Shown here: positions 50,228 through 59,700 of the stretch, piece by piece
Position numbering within the stretch: the first letter of the stretch is position 1
Layout of the letters: each line of letters begins with the position of its first letter
Assembly: GCA_964407665.1 (NCBI GenBank)
Contig: CAYOWK010000021.1
Span: 1-64,000 of the forward strand
Reading direction: 5' to 3'
Length of the DNA stretch: 64,000 bases
DNA from: CAYOWK01 sp964407665
Lineage (GTDB): Bacteria > Pseudomonadota > Alphaproteobacteria > Caulobacterales > Hyphomonadaceae
The notes under the pieces: model-generated
Told to the model about the DNA's origin: nothing
What the model saw: the letters and a program-made list of their open reading frames with translations, nothing else
The model's database searches: none
Program-made: the position numbers and the translations under genes

Positions 50228-51154
50228 CTAGAATCGCTTGATCGACAGAACGTCAAATGTGCGTTTCAGGGCAGCTGTCGACCGGTCGTAGTCGGCAAGG
50301 GCGAGGCCTGCGATCAGGGCGTCGACGACGCAGAGCTGGGCGATCCGGCTGGTCATTGCCTCCGTCCGGAACCGCGTTTCGCGCGCCATTGTGAATAGCA
50401 CGTGGTCTGCATAGGCTTGGATCGGTGAGCGGGCGTAGTTGGTGATCACGATTGTCCTGGCTCCGGCTTCCTTGGCCAGCCGGGTCGCTGTCACGGTTTC
50501 GACCGTGGCGCCGGAGTGGGAGATGGTCAGCACCGCCACGTCGGGCCCCGTTTGCGACGCCGAGATCGCCTGGACGTGGCTGTCCACCGCCAGCCGCGCA
50601 TCCAGCCCGATCCGCAACATCCTGTAGTGGGCGTCTTCCGCGATCGTGGCGGCCGAACCAATCCCGTAGACCTCGATGCGCTTTGCGGCGCGCATCGTTG
50701 CGACCGCCTTCGTGAGGATCACCGGGTCCAGCACGGACAGGGTGTCCCGGAGGGCCTGGATCCCGGCGTGGAAAATCTTGCGACAATACAGGTCCGCGGT
50801 GTCGTCGAGATCAAGATCTTCCTGGATGTACTGGACCGGCTGGACGTTCTCCTGGGCCAGACTGAGCTTGAGCTGCTGGAAACCGCTCATCCCCAGGCTG
50901 CGGCAAAAATTTATCACGCTGCCTTCGCTGACGCCCGCCCCCTCCGCAAGCTCGGTCACCGACATGTGCATGATGTCGACCGGCTGGGCGAGTACGAAAT
51001 CAGCGATCTGCCGCGCGCCGCGGGGCAGCGTTGGCTGCAGCGCGCGGATACGGGCGAGCACGTGCTCGACCGGCGCCCGCTCATCGCTGCGTTTTCGCGG
51101 GGCGGGCTGCGCTGCGGGCATTGCCTGTCCGCTTCCAGTCTTGCGCGTCGCCAT
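50228..51154 (-). CDS. RpiR/MurR-family transcriptional regulator
   Basis: A 308-residue regulator: an N-terminal RpiR helix-turn-helix (ARIRALQPTLPRGARQIADFVLA ... TELAEGAGVSEGSVINFCRSLGM, about 30-105) and a C-terminal SIS domain (about 135-275; AKRIEVYGIGSAATIAEDAHYRMLRIG, LTISHSGATVETVTATRLAKEAG) that binds phosphosugars or similar phosphate esters. It diverges from phnD and likely controls it; a palindrome lies in the gap. The SIS domain implies a phosphorylated effector, useful for guessing the imported substrate. ATG 51154 follows GGGGGCGGA. Confidence 0.92.
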   Translation of the reverse strand: MATRKTGSGQAMPAAQPAPRKRSDERAPVEHVLARIRALQPTLPRGARQIADFVLAQPVDIMHMSVTELAEGAGVSEGSVINFCRSLGMSGFQQLKLSLAQENVQPVQYIQEDLDLDDTADLYCRKIFHAGIQALRDTLSVLDPVILTKAVATMRAAKRIEVYGIGSAATIAEDAHYRMLRIGLDARLAVDSHVQAISASQTGPDVAVLTISHSGATVETVTATRLAKEAGARTIVITNYARSPIQAYADHVLFTMARETRFRTEAMTSRIAQLCVVDALIAGLALADYDRSTAALKRTFDVLSIKRF

Positions 51155-51259
51155 TCCGCCCCCTGTCGCCATAGGGCCGTCAGGCGCCCTGCGTGAGCTT
51201 GCCTCAGTATTGTGAATCGCCAAAATCAGCAATATTCCAGAAGTCTCAAGCCCAAAAAC

Positions 51260-51272
51260 TGAGCTGCGCTCA
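51260..51272. promoter_or_regulatory. Palindrome, candidate RpiR operator
   Basis: TGAGC-TGC-GCTCA is a perfect inverted repeat in the 213-bp gap between the RpiR gene and phnD. A 13-bp relative, TGAAAAACGCTCA, lies before the TonB receptor at 49347-49359 (9 of 13 positions identical). The pairing of two sites in the same locus suggests a shared regulator, most simply the RpiR protein encoded between them. Confidence 0.5.
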
Positions 51273-51306
51273 TTTATTGTGGTCGCATGGCTTGATTCCC
51301 CGACGC

Positions 51307-51324
51307 CGGTCACGGGATTGTCAC
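51307..51324 (+). promoter_or_regulatory. Pho box upstream of phnD
   Basis: CGGTCAC-GGGA-TTGTCAC matches the PhoB direct repeat CTGTCAC-N4-CTGTCAC at 6/7 in both halves. TCTAGA, a possible -10 element, follows after 8 bp, as expected for a PhoB-activated promoter in which the box replaces the -35. It lies 44-61 bp before the phnD start codon. Confidence 0.75.
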
Positions 51325-51367
51325 ACCGAGCCTCTAGACGCTGGGTGCCTCTCCTCTGGATGCATCC

Positions 51368-52282
51368 ATGCGACAGCTGACCGTCCTTGCCTGTGCTGCC
51401 GTCGCGATCCTCTCCGGTTGCCAGCCTCAAGGCGCCGGGGCGCCGGAAACGCTCCGGGTCGTGCTTATTCCCGCAGACGGCGGAACCGAGGACGGGACGC
51501 TCGCAGACTACCGTCCCGTCTTTGACGCGGTAGGCGAACTCTCCGGTCTGTCGTTCGACCTGACCGTTGGGCAGTCTTACAACGCCGTAGTGGAAGCCAT
51601 GTGCAACGGCAATGCGGAGGTCGCCTTCATGGGGCCGGTGACCTACCTGCAGGCCCGCGAGCTTGGCTGCGCCGAAGTGCTGGCTGTAGGCGTGCAGGAT
51701 GGGGCCTCAGTCTACTACGCCGGGCTCCTGACCGCCGCCGATGCGCCTTACGCCACGGTTGCGGACCTGAAAGGCGCCAGCGTCGCCTTTGGAGATGTCA
51801 ATTCGGCCTCCTCCTTCGTCTTTCCGATGGCGATGATCCTGGATGCCGGCCTGGATCCGGTTTCGGACCTTTCCAGCATACGGCTGACGGGCAGCCATGC
51901 GAACGGCCTCGCAATGCTGGCCCAGGGGCAGGTCGACGTTGCGGCGGCCTCACTGGATTCCTACGAGAAGGCGGTCGGACAGGGAGCTGTCGATCCGGCA
52001 TGGATCCGCGTCCTGGCCCGGTCGGAGGCCATCCCGTATCCGCCCCTCGTCATGAGTTCGCGCCTTCCGGAGGCGCTCAAGACCCGTCTGAAGGAAGGGT
52101 TCGCAGCCGTCCATGAGGCGGACGGCGTCTCTCCGGAAATGATCCGCGGCTACGGGGGCAAGAAAGTCGATCGCTACGATACCAGCTTCGCATCCAGCGA
52201 ATTCGACGCGACCGCCCGCGTGATGGCGCGGATCGATGATCGGCTGCGCGAAGCCATTTTGGACAAGGCGGGTCAGCCGTGA
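51368..52282 (+). CDS. phnD: Phosphate/phosphite/phosphonate ABC transporter, binding lipoprotein
   Basis: A 304-residue substrate-binding protein of the PhnD/PtxB family with a lipobox (ILSGC, C18), LRVVLIPADGG at the first strand, EAMCNGNAEVAFMGPVTYLQARE at the ligand-site helix and DVNSASSFVFPMAMILDAG. The ligand could be a phosphonate, phosphite or phosphate ester; sequence alone does not decide. It overlaps phnC by 4 bp and is preceded by a Pho box. No C-P lyase (phnG-M) or phosphonatase genes are in the window. Confidence 0.92.
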   Translation: MRQLTVLACAAVAILSGCQPQGAGAPETLRVVLIPADGGTEDGTLADYRPVFDAVGELSGLSFDLTVGQSYNAVVEAMCNGNAEVAFMGPVTYLQARELGCAEVLAVGVQDGASVYYAGLLTAADAPYATVADLKGASVAFGDVNSASSFVFPMAMILDAGLDPVSDLSSIRLTGSHANGLAMLAQGQVDVAAASLDSYEKAVGQGAVDPAWIRVLARSEAIPYPPLVMSSRLPEALKTRLKEGFAAVHEADGVSPEMIRGYGGKKVDRYDTSFASSEFDATARVMARIDDRLREAILDKAGQP

Positions 52283-53034
52283 AGGTCGAACTGGTCGGCG
52301 TCGAGGTGAACTTTCCCGGCGCGGCCGCCGCCGCCCTGAAGGACGTCAGCTTCGAAGTGCCAGCCGGACAGGTGTGCGTTCTCCTGGGGCCATCCGGATC
52401 GGGCAAGAGTACGTTGCTGCGCTGTCTCAACGGCCTGGTCGCGCCATCCGGCGGGCAGGTGCTCCTTGATGGCCGTGAGGTGTCGCGGCGCACCATGCCG
52501 GCGCTGCGGCGCCGGACCGGCACAGTGCATCAGGCATTCGGGTTATCGCCCCGTTTGAGCGTCTCGAGGAACGTGCTGACCGGTTCGCTGGCCGAGGTAT
52601 CTACATTCAACGCGTGGCTGGGTCTCTTCACTGCGAAGCAGAAGAGGAAGGCGGCGGCTCTCGTCGCCGCCGTAGGCCTTGAAGAGCAGCACCTTGCCCG
52701 CCGGGCGTCCGGGCTGTCTGGCGGCCAGCAGCAGCGTGTGGGTATCGCACGGGCCTTGATGGCGGATCCGTCGCTCATTTTGGCGGACGAGCCGGTGGCG
52801 AGCCTCGATCCCGCCGCCAGCGCAGAGATCGCAGCGCTTCTGGTCTCGGAGGCGCGGCGTCGGGGCGCAACCCTTCTCTGTTCCTTGCACCAGGTCGATC
52901 TGGCGCGCGCGATCGCGGACCGGGTCATTGCCCTGTCCGGCGGACGCATCGTGTTCGACGGTCCACCGTCCCGCCTGAGGGATGCCGATCTGGCGCAGAT
53001 TTATGGCGCGCCCAGAGAAGTGAACGTGGCATGA
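52279..53034 (+). CDS. phnC: Phosphonate-type ABC transporter ATP-binding protein
   Basis: A 251-residue ATPase with Walker A GPSGSGKST (37-45), Q-loop (HQAFGLSPRLSV), signature LSGGQQQR (146-153), Walker B LILADEP (166-172) and the switch histidine in CSLHQVDLA. It powers import through PhnE. ATG overlaps phnD; its end overlaps phnE by 4 bp. Confidence 0.95.
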   Translation: MKVELVGVEVNFPGAAAAALKDVSFEVPAGQVCVLLGPSGSGKSTLLRCLNGLVAPSGGQVLLDGREVSRRTMPALRRRTGTVHQAFGLSPRLSVSRNVLTGSLAEVSTFNAWLGLFTAKQKRKAAALVAAVGLEEQHLARRASGLSGGQQQRVGIARALMADPSLILADEPVASLDPAASAEIAALLVSEARRRGATLLCSLHQVDLARAIADRVIALSGGRIVFDGPPSRLRDADLAQIYGAPREVNVA

Positions 53035-54044
53035 CGGTCATTCGGCTTGCTGGCGCCAGCGATGCCTGGAGGGTGCCGCCGGCGTTCGGATGGCGCACGG
53101 TTGTTATCGTGGTCATCGCGCTCGCCGTTCTCGGCTGGACCGGCAAAAGGCTTGAGATGGATCGCGCGGCGATCATGACCGGCGAGGCGGTGGCGGCCGC
53201 CGCTGGCGCCCCCGTGGAATCCCAGGTCGCTCGCGGCGTCTCGCGGCTCGCTGACCAGCTCTGGCCGCCTGTCCTGGAGGAAAGAACCGAGATTGCACGG
53301 ATCGAGGGGTTCGATCCTGCCCGGCTACCCCTCTTCGCGCGTATCGAGGTCGAGCAGCGGGTGGAGCAGACAGTCGATCCCGATACCCTCGCCATGACTG
53401 AGTCCGAGGTTCGCAGTGAGGTTCTGGTCGAGCCGGTCGGGTACGTTACGAAGATCGCCATCAAGCTACTCGAAACCGTCGAGATCGCCCTGTGGGGCGT
53501 CGTACTCGCCGTGCTTCTTGGATTTCCGCTCGCCGTTCTGGGCGCCACCAACATGACGCCGCATCCCGCCGTCAGGGTAGCGAGCCGAGGCGTCGTGGCG
53601 CTCCTTCGGGCCATCCCCGAACTGATCGTGGCGCTGTTGCTCGTACTCGCCTACGGGTTCGGCCCGATCGCCGGAGTGCTGGCTCTTGCGCTGCATGGCG
53701 CCGGCTTCCTCGGCAAGTTCTACGCCGACGACATGGAGAACGCGGACCGGACGCCTCAGGATGCGCTCGTGGCGCTGGGGGCCAACCGGCTGAAGGTGCT
53801 TCGATATGCGATCATCCCACAGGTCATGCCGCAGTACGTCGCGTACACGCTGTATGTGCTCGACAGGAATGTCCGCATGGCGACCGTGATCGGCCTGGTC
53901 GGGGCCGGCGGCATCGGGCAGGAGCTCAAGGGCCGGTACGATCTTTACCAGTATGGACACGTCGCAACCGTCCTGATCGCGATTTTCATTCTGGTCTTCG
54001 CCCTCGACCACCTGTCCAGCCGGATCCGGCGCAGCATGCTGTAG
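53031..54044 (+). CDS. phnE: Phosphonate-type ABC transporter permease
   Basis: A 337-residue permease with a first helix (TVVIVVIALAVLGWTG), a periplasmic stretch of about 115 residues that is rather long, then five or six helices with the EAA-like loop DDMENADRTPQDALVALGANRLKVLRYAIIPQVMPQ. It forms the channel for the PhnD ligand. It ends the operon; GGAGC-GCCA-GCTCC (54047-54060) just after the stop is a weak hairpin without a T-run. Confidence 0.94.
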   Translation: MTVIRLAGASDAWRVPPAFGWRTVVIVVIALAVLGWTGKRLEMDRAAIMTGEAVAAAAGAPVESQVARGVSRLADQLWPPVLEERTEIARIEGFDPARLPLFARIEVEQRVEQTVDPDTLAMTESEVRSEVLVEPVGYVTKIAIKLLETVEIALWGVVLAVLLGFPLAVLGATNMTPHPAVRVASRGVVALLRAIPELIVALLLVLAYGFGPIAGVLALALHGAGFLGKFYADDMENADRTPQDALVALGANRLKVLRYAIIPQVMPQYVAYTLYVLDRNVRMATVIGLVGAGGIGQELKGRYDLYQYGHVATVLIAIFILVFALDHLSSRIRRSML

Positions 54045-54172
54045 AAGGAGCGCCAGCTCCAAGTGTTTGCACCCGCAGCAGCGAGCCGCATCGCGTCGGA
54101 ATGAAATGGGCTCCGAAGCTCGCTCGACTGCACAGGTGAACCTGCCGTTATCACACTTCGCACTCCTGGCGA

Positions 54173-54730
54173 TTATTGTGATGTGACGAAATACGGGTGA
54201 TCACGGACATTTTTGGCAGGTTCTCTCCGGTTTCCAATCGGAACTGCCGTCCACCGATTGCAGCCGCAGCGGCGCTGAACCGGAACCGTCAAGCGTGAGC
54301 TGGCAGCCAGACTGTGGTCGCCAGCGAAACGGCCACGATGGCAATTCCAAACGCGATCGCTTCGACCGCCAATGTGCGTTTCGGCCATTGCTTCGCCCCG
54401 TCCGGGTCGCTCTCCATGCGGGCCGTGACGATCTGGCGGTTGATCGCACCTGCTGTTAGCGCAGCAAGGGTCGCGCCGAGCTTCACGCGTCCGCTCCTGC
54501 AGGGCGGCGATGTGAGCGGCGCGCTCGCCCAGAACCAGACGCCGCCGGCGCTGGTCGAGCCATACAAGCTGACCAACCAGGCTTGTCTCCATCGGTCCGC
54601 GCGGTTCGAAGTGGCGGTGATAGTCCTGCCGCAGCCGCACGAAGGCGTCCTCGCTCGCCCACGGGAGCAGGGCGGCCGCGGAGGGGCTCGGCCCAAGTTC
54701 TACCAGAACTTCGCCGGACGGCGCCCTGGC
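54173..54730 (-). pseudogene. Remnant of a mobile-element-linked hypothetical gene
   Basis: On the minus strand a frame without its own start reads VELGPSPSAAALLPWASEDAF then RLRQDYHRHFEPRG, LVGQLVWLDQRRRRLVLGERAAHIAALQERT. This segment is typical of a family of uncharacterised proteins often found near integrases and plasmid genes. After the ERT motif the similarity stops and the frame becomes a Cys/Arg/Pro-rich run, which looks like frame-shifted or random sequence. I take it as a decayed gene. It overlaps the end of the frame at 54483-55331. Confidence 0.45.
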
Positions 54731-55331
54731 CGTCGCGGGAGGGCTCGTGCGCGGGCGCCAACCGCCGGCGGATCCGCCCCTCTGTCTGCTTCAGGCGCTC
54801 GAGAAATCGCAAGCCGTCGTCCCATGTCCATCTCTCCGCTTCGAGGATGGCTTCGAAGTACCGATCGTAGGTCCGGTGCCGCATGTGCTTCGGCCGCCGG
54901 ATCGGCGCTTCGAGGCCCAGCTCCGTGCCCAGTCGCAACCGCATCTTCGAGGCGCGGCGATGGGCGCGGTCGCCCTCGCGTTCGCGGGTGCAAGTGTGGA
55001 CGAGCCCGCCGCAGGTCGGGCGCCAGAACTCCACCTGCGCCGCACAGAGATGCTGGGTTCGTGCGCGGCAGTGTGGGCGGATGAAGAAGGCCTGCTCGCC
55101 GCCGAACGGGCGGGCAAGCCAGGATAGGTCGACATCGTGCTCAACACTGCGCCAGTCTCCATTTCCGAACTTGGCCTTGTAGACCAGCGCGATCTCCTTC
55201 CGGCCGCCCACGATGCCGATCGAGCCGGTGACCTCATCGTCCTGCCGCCGGTGCCAGTCGTCGCTCCAGCCATCAACGAGCGTGCCCTCGCCGCGGAGCT
55301 TGTCCACAGTGATCCGCCGTACCGTCTCCAC
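54483..55331 (-). pseudogene. Conserved hypothetical protein, probably decaying, mobile-element associated
   Basis: The frame encodes 282 residues. The first about 200 (VRRITVDKLRGEGTLVDGWSDDWH, LSWLARPFGGEQAFFIRPHC, REREGDRAHRRASKMRLRLGTELGLEAPI, HRTYDRYFEAILEAE) match a widespread alphaproteobacterial family of unknown function. Intact members have a zinc-finger-like CXXC pair in the middle; here only single cysteines remain (RPHCRAR, RPTCGG). The last 80 residues are low-complexity Arg/Ala/Pro without family similarity and run antiparallel in frame to the remnant at 54173-54730. Start ATG 55331. Confidence 0.55.
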
Positions 55332-55387
55332 GGTCCTCGCGGTATTTGCGCCGGGAGCGTCGGGGTGCCCTTCGAAGGCAACTGGCG

Positions 55388-56053
55388 TCAGTCGTATTCC
55401 TTCACGTCGGTGTAGTCTCCGGCTGTGCGCAGGGTGATGACCACCGGCTCACCGCTGCGGTTGCGCCAGAACCAGCCGTGGCTGCCGGTGAAGGCGGCGG
55501 TGAGTTCGCCCGCCTGCCGATCCACCTTCGTCCCCTTCTCGTAGCCGTGGTAGTTGATGCCCGGGCCGTCAGCGTGCGTGTCGTAGTTGACTCCAGGACC
55601 GTCGGTGAACCACTCGAACCTTGCGGTTGCGCCTTCCTCCATCACCAGCTTGACCTCGTAGCCGGCGTCCGGAGCAAGGTTTATCGTGAAGGTGTCGGTC
55701 CATCCTGTCTGAGCCGAGGGGGCCGGGGCCTGCGGCTGGTCAGTTGCTGCCTGGGGGGCTGCTCCAATGTCGGCTGCGGGCGAGGCTGCGGTTGATGGTG
55801 CGCCAGCAGGGACCTGAGGAGCCGCAGGAGTATTGGTTTCAGCCTCTGCCTCCTTCGCCAGCTGCATCTTGATCCGGCCCATCTCGGTGAGCCCCAGAAG
55901 GGAGCCGGCTCCGGTGGGGTCGAGACCGTACTCGGCCGGGAGGACCACGGTGGTCAGCAGCGCGGCGGCTATGACGGCCGCGATGCCAGTGGACTTCAGA
56001 AGCTGTCCCGTGGAGGGCAGCTCGGACGGGTCGGGCTTTTTCGAATTGAACAT
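55388..56053 (-). CDS. Transmembrane anchor protein of the metal-efflux cluster
   Basis: A 221-residue protein with one N-terminal membrane helix (GIAAVIAAALLTTVVLPAEYGLDPTG), a conserved LLGLTEMGRIKMQLAKE segment, an Ala/Pro/Gln-rich linker and a C-terminal beta domain (INLAPDAGYEVKLVMEEGATARFEW, DTHADGPGINYHGYEKG, HGWFWRNRSGEPVVITL). This family regularly lies beside HupE/UreJ-like and HME-RND genes, as here. The C-terminal domain is periplasmic and His/aromatic-rich, perhaps metal binding. Function is unknown. Confidence 0.8.
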   Translation of the reverse strand: MFNSKKPDPSELPSTGQLLKSTGIAAVIAAALLTTVVLPAEYGLDPTGAGSLLGLTEMGRIKMQLAKEAEAETNTPAAPQVPAGAPSTAASPAADIGAAPQAATDQPQAPAPSAQTGWTDTFTINLAPDAGYEVKLVMEEGATARFEWFTDGPGVNYDTHADGPGINYHGYEKGTKVDRQAGELTAAFTGSHGWFWRNRSGEPVVITLRTAGDYTDVKEYD

Positions 56054-56067
56054 GTGTCAGTCTCCGG

Positions 56068-56799
56068 TCAGGCGACGAAGTAGCCGGCAAGCTGGTAGCC
56101 CGCGAGCACGAAGCCCAGCGTCATCAGCACCGTGTTTGCGAGGTAGGCGTGTTGCATGAAGCTGCGCGTCTTCCGCCAGAACCCCATGGCGATCAGGATC
56201 GCGCCAAGCGCCAGAAGCTGGCCGATCTCGACGCCGAGGTTGAACCCGATGAGGTTCCAGACGAGGCCGTCCGGCGACATCTCGAAGTCCTGCAGCTTGG
56301 TCGCGAGGCCGAACCCGTGGAACAGGCCGAAGATGAGCGTTGCGGCGCGCGTGTCCGGCTGGAACCCGAACCAGCGCTGATAAGCTCCCATGTTGTCGAG
56401 GGCCTTGTAGACCACCGACAGACCAATGATGGCGTCGATCAGGTAGGAGTTGACGCTGACGCCGGTGAGGACGCCCAGCAGCAGCGTCGTCGAGTGGCCG
56501 ATGGCGAACATCGTCACGTAGATGCCGATGTCCTTCATCCGGTAGAGAAAGAAGATCACGCCGAACAGGAACAGCAGGTGATCGTAGCCGGTCACCATGT
56601 GCTTCGCGCCGAGATAGACGAACGGCAGGAAGAGGACGCCGGACGTCTCCTGGATGTAGCCCTTGTCTCCGGCCGCAACGCCATGCGCGTTGGCCTCGGC
56701 TCCCAGCACCCAGAGAAGCAGCAGGAGCAACGCGCCGGCCACGGCTCGGCCGGAGGCAGAGTCCAGCCCAAACGTGTGTTCGCGGGGGGCGATCCTCAT
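56068..56799 (-). CDS. HupE/UreJ-family membrane protein
   Basis: A 243-residue protein with a probable signal segment (AGALLLLLLWVLGAEANA) and six or so membrane helices carrying GAKHMVTGYDHLLFLFGVIFFL, FAIGHSTTLLLG and FGLFHGFGLATKLQD. The histidines of HMVTGYDH and GHS are the conserved metal-coordinating positions of HupE/UreJ proteins, which move nickel or cobalt or assist metalloenzymes. It overlaps czcA by 4 bp and so belongs to the efflux operon. Confidence 0.88.
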   Translation of the reverse strand: MRIAPREHTFGLDSASGRAVAGALLLLLLWVLGAEANAHGVAAGDKGYIQETSGVLFLPFVYLGAKHMVTGYDHLLFLFGVIFFLYRMKDIGIYVTMFAIGHSTTLLLGVLTGVSVNSYLIDAIIGLSVVYKALDNMGAYQRWFGFQPDTRAATLIFGLFHGFGLATKLQDFEMSPDGLVWNLIGFNLGVEIGQLLALGAILIAMGFWRKTRSFMQHAYLANTVLMTLGFVLAGYQLAGYFVA

Positions 56800-59700
56800 G
56801 TGGGCGTCTCCTGGAAATTGCCGGAAGCGTTGGGCACAGCGGCGTCTTGCTCTGGCCTGCGCCTGTGGACCAACCGGTAGAGGGCAGGCAGCACCAGCAG
56901 CGTCAGCATGGTAGATGACAGGATACCGCCGATGACGACCGTTGCGAGGGGCCTTTGCACTTCCGCCCCGGCTCCGACGTTGAACGCCATTGGTATGAAG
57001 CCAAGGCTCGCCACCAGCGCTGTCATCAGGACGGGACGCAGGCGCGCCAGCGCGCCCTCTCGGATTGCGTCTTCGAGAGGCCTGTGCTGGTCGATCAGAG
57101 ACCGGATGAAGGTGAGCATGACGACGCCGTTGAGGACCGCCACGCCGGACAGCGCGATGAACCCCACGCCGGCGGAGATCGACAGCGGCAGATCGCGGAG
57201 CATCAGCGCGGCCACGCCTCCTGTCATCGCCAGAGGTACGCCAGAGAACACCACCAGCGCATCGCGGGCCGAGCGGAACAGGGCGTAGAGAAGGCCCACG
57301 ATCATCAGCAGCGCAACCGGCACGACCAGGGCGAGACGCTGCGCTCCGGAGATCAGCTGCTCGAACGTGCCTCCGTATTCAACCCAGTAACCGGCTGGAA
57401 CCTCGACCTCGCTCCCGATGCGGTCCTGAAGTTCGTCGACGAACGAACCAAGGTCCCGGCCCCTTACATTGGCGGTGACCACGACGCGGCGCTTGCCGTT
57501 CTCGCGGCTGATCTGGTTCGCCCCGATCGACAGTTGGACGGTGGCCACCTCCTGCAGCGGCACGAAGGTCCGCATTTCGCCGGGACGTTCCGGCAATGGC
57601 ACCCGCAGACGGCCGATCTCGTCGATGTTGCGGCGAAGGACTTCGGGAAGCCGGACGAACACGTCGAAACGCCGGTCGCCCTCGAAGATGGTTCCGGCCT
57701 CCGCTCCGCCGAACGAGGCCCCAACCACAGCTTGGAGGTCCGACACGTTCAGTCCGAGGCGGGCGAGCGCTGTCCGGTCCGGGGTGATCTGGAGCACGGG
57801 AAGACCCGTGACCTGCTCGACCTTGGCGTCCTCGGCCCCCTCGATGCCGTTCACCAGTCCCTCGATCTCCTCGCCCAGCGCCATCAGCTGGTCGGTGTCA
57901 TCCCCGAACACCTTGATAGCGACATCCGAACGGACGCCCGAGATCAACTCGTTGAACCGCATCTGGATGGGCTGCGTGAACTCGTAATTGTTGCCCGGAA
58001 TCTTCCGGACGATGGCTTCGAGTTCGGCCACGACCTGCGCTTTCGGCTTGCGTGGATCGGGCCATGCTTTCCGATCCTTCAGGAGGACGTAGGTATCCGC
58101 CACGCTGGGCGGCATGGGATCGGTCGCGATGTCGGCCGTGCCGAGCTTGGCGACCACCCGCTCGACTTCCGGCATCTGCCGGATGGCGCTTTCAAGGGCG
58201 ACCTGCATCTCGATGGCCTGGCTGAGGCTGGTGCCTGGAATGCGCAGGGCGTGCAGCGCGATGTCGCCCTCGTCTAGGTTCGGGATGAACTCGGACCCCA
58301 TGCGCAACGCCGCAAATCCGGCCACGCCCACCAGCGCCAGAGCGACGGCGATGACCAGACCCCTCAACCGCAGCGCGCCGTCCAGCAGGGGCCGATAGAG
58401 TGAGCGCGCGCCCCGCATGATGGGGCTTTCCTTCTCCGAGACCTTGCCGGTCACGAACAGGGCGACAGCCGCCGGAACGAAGGTCAGCGACAGCAGGAGG
58501 GCCGCCGTCAGCGCCAGCACGACGGTGAACGCCATCGGGTGGAACATCTTCCCCTCGACGCCTGACAGCGCGAAGATCGGTACATAGACCAGCGTGATGA
58601 TGATCACGCCGAAGATGGACGGCTTGATCACTTCCACCGTTGCATCTTCTGCAAGCGCAAGCCGTTCGTCCCGGGTCAGCAGCCGTCCCAGCTGGTGCTG
58701 CGCGTTCGCGAACCTTCGCAGGCAGTTCTCGACGATGATGACGGCCCCATCTACGATCAGGCCGAAATCCAGCGCTCCGAGGCTCATGAGGTTCCCGGAG
58801 ACGCGGTTCGCCACCATGCCCGAGATGGTCAGCAGCATGGCCAGCGGAATGACCATGGCCGTGATGATCGCCGCCCGGATGTTGCCGAGCAGCAGGAACA
58901 GGACGACCACGACAAGGAGCGCTCCCTCGAGCAGGTTGGTCTCCACCGTGGCGATGGTGCGGTCGACCAGTTCAGTCCGGTCATAGATGGGTTTGGCGGT
59001 GACGCCGGCCGGCAACGCCCGTCCGGCGATCTCCAGCTGCCTTGCGGTCGCCTGCGCGACCTCCCGGCTGTTCTCTCCCGCCAGCATGAACACGGTGCCG
59101 AGCACGATCTCCTTGCCGTTCTCGGTCGCGGCTCCGGTTCGCAGCTCCTCGCCGATGAGGACGTCGGCGACATCCGCCACACGAACTGGCACGCCATTGC
59201 GGTTGGCGACGATGATGCCCTTCAGATCCTCGATGCCGGAGGCCTGACCCGGCGAACGCAGCAGGAGCTGTTCGCCATACCGCTCGACATAGCCGGCCCC
59301 GAGATTGGCGTTGTTCTGTTCCAGCGCTTCCACCACATCCGCGATGGTCAGTCCAAGCGCCGACAGCCGCTCCGGCCAGGGGGTGACGTGGTACTGGCGG
59401 ACGAAGCCGCCGATGGTGTTGACCTCGGTGACGCCCTTCGTGTTGCGCAGCTGGGGTCGGATAACCCAATCCTGCAGGGTGCGCAGGTCTTCGGGCGTGT
59501 AGGCCATGCCGTCCGGCTTGCGCGCGCCTTCCTCTGCCTCGACCACATACATGAAGATCTCGCCGAGGCCCGTCGCTATCGGTCCAAGCTGGGGTTCGAG
59601 ACCCGGCGGCAATTGACTGCGCACGCCCTGCAGGCGTTCGTTGACCTGCTGGCGGGCGAAGTAGATGTCCGTTCCGTCCTCGAACACGACCGTGACCTGC

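Noticed and set aside
51368..54044. Classical phosphonate degradation operon
   Set aside because: Only the transporter is present; no C-P lyase, phosphonatase or aminotransferase genes accompany it, so the cargo cannot be called a phosphonate from this window.
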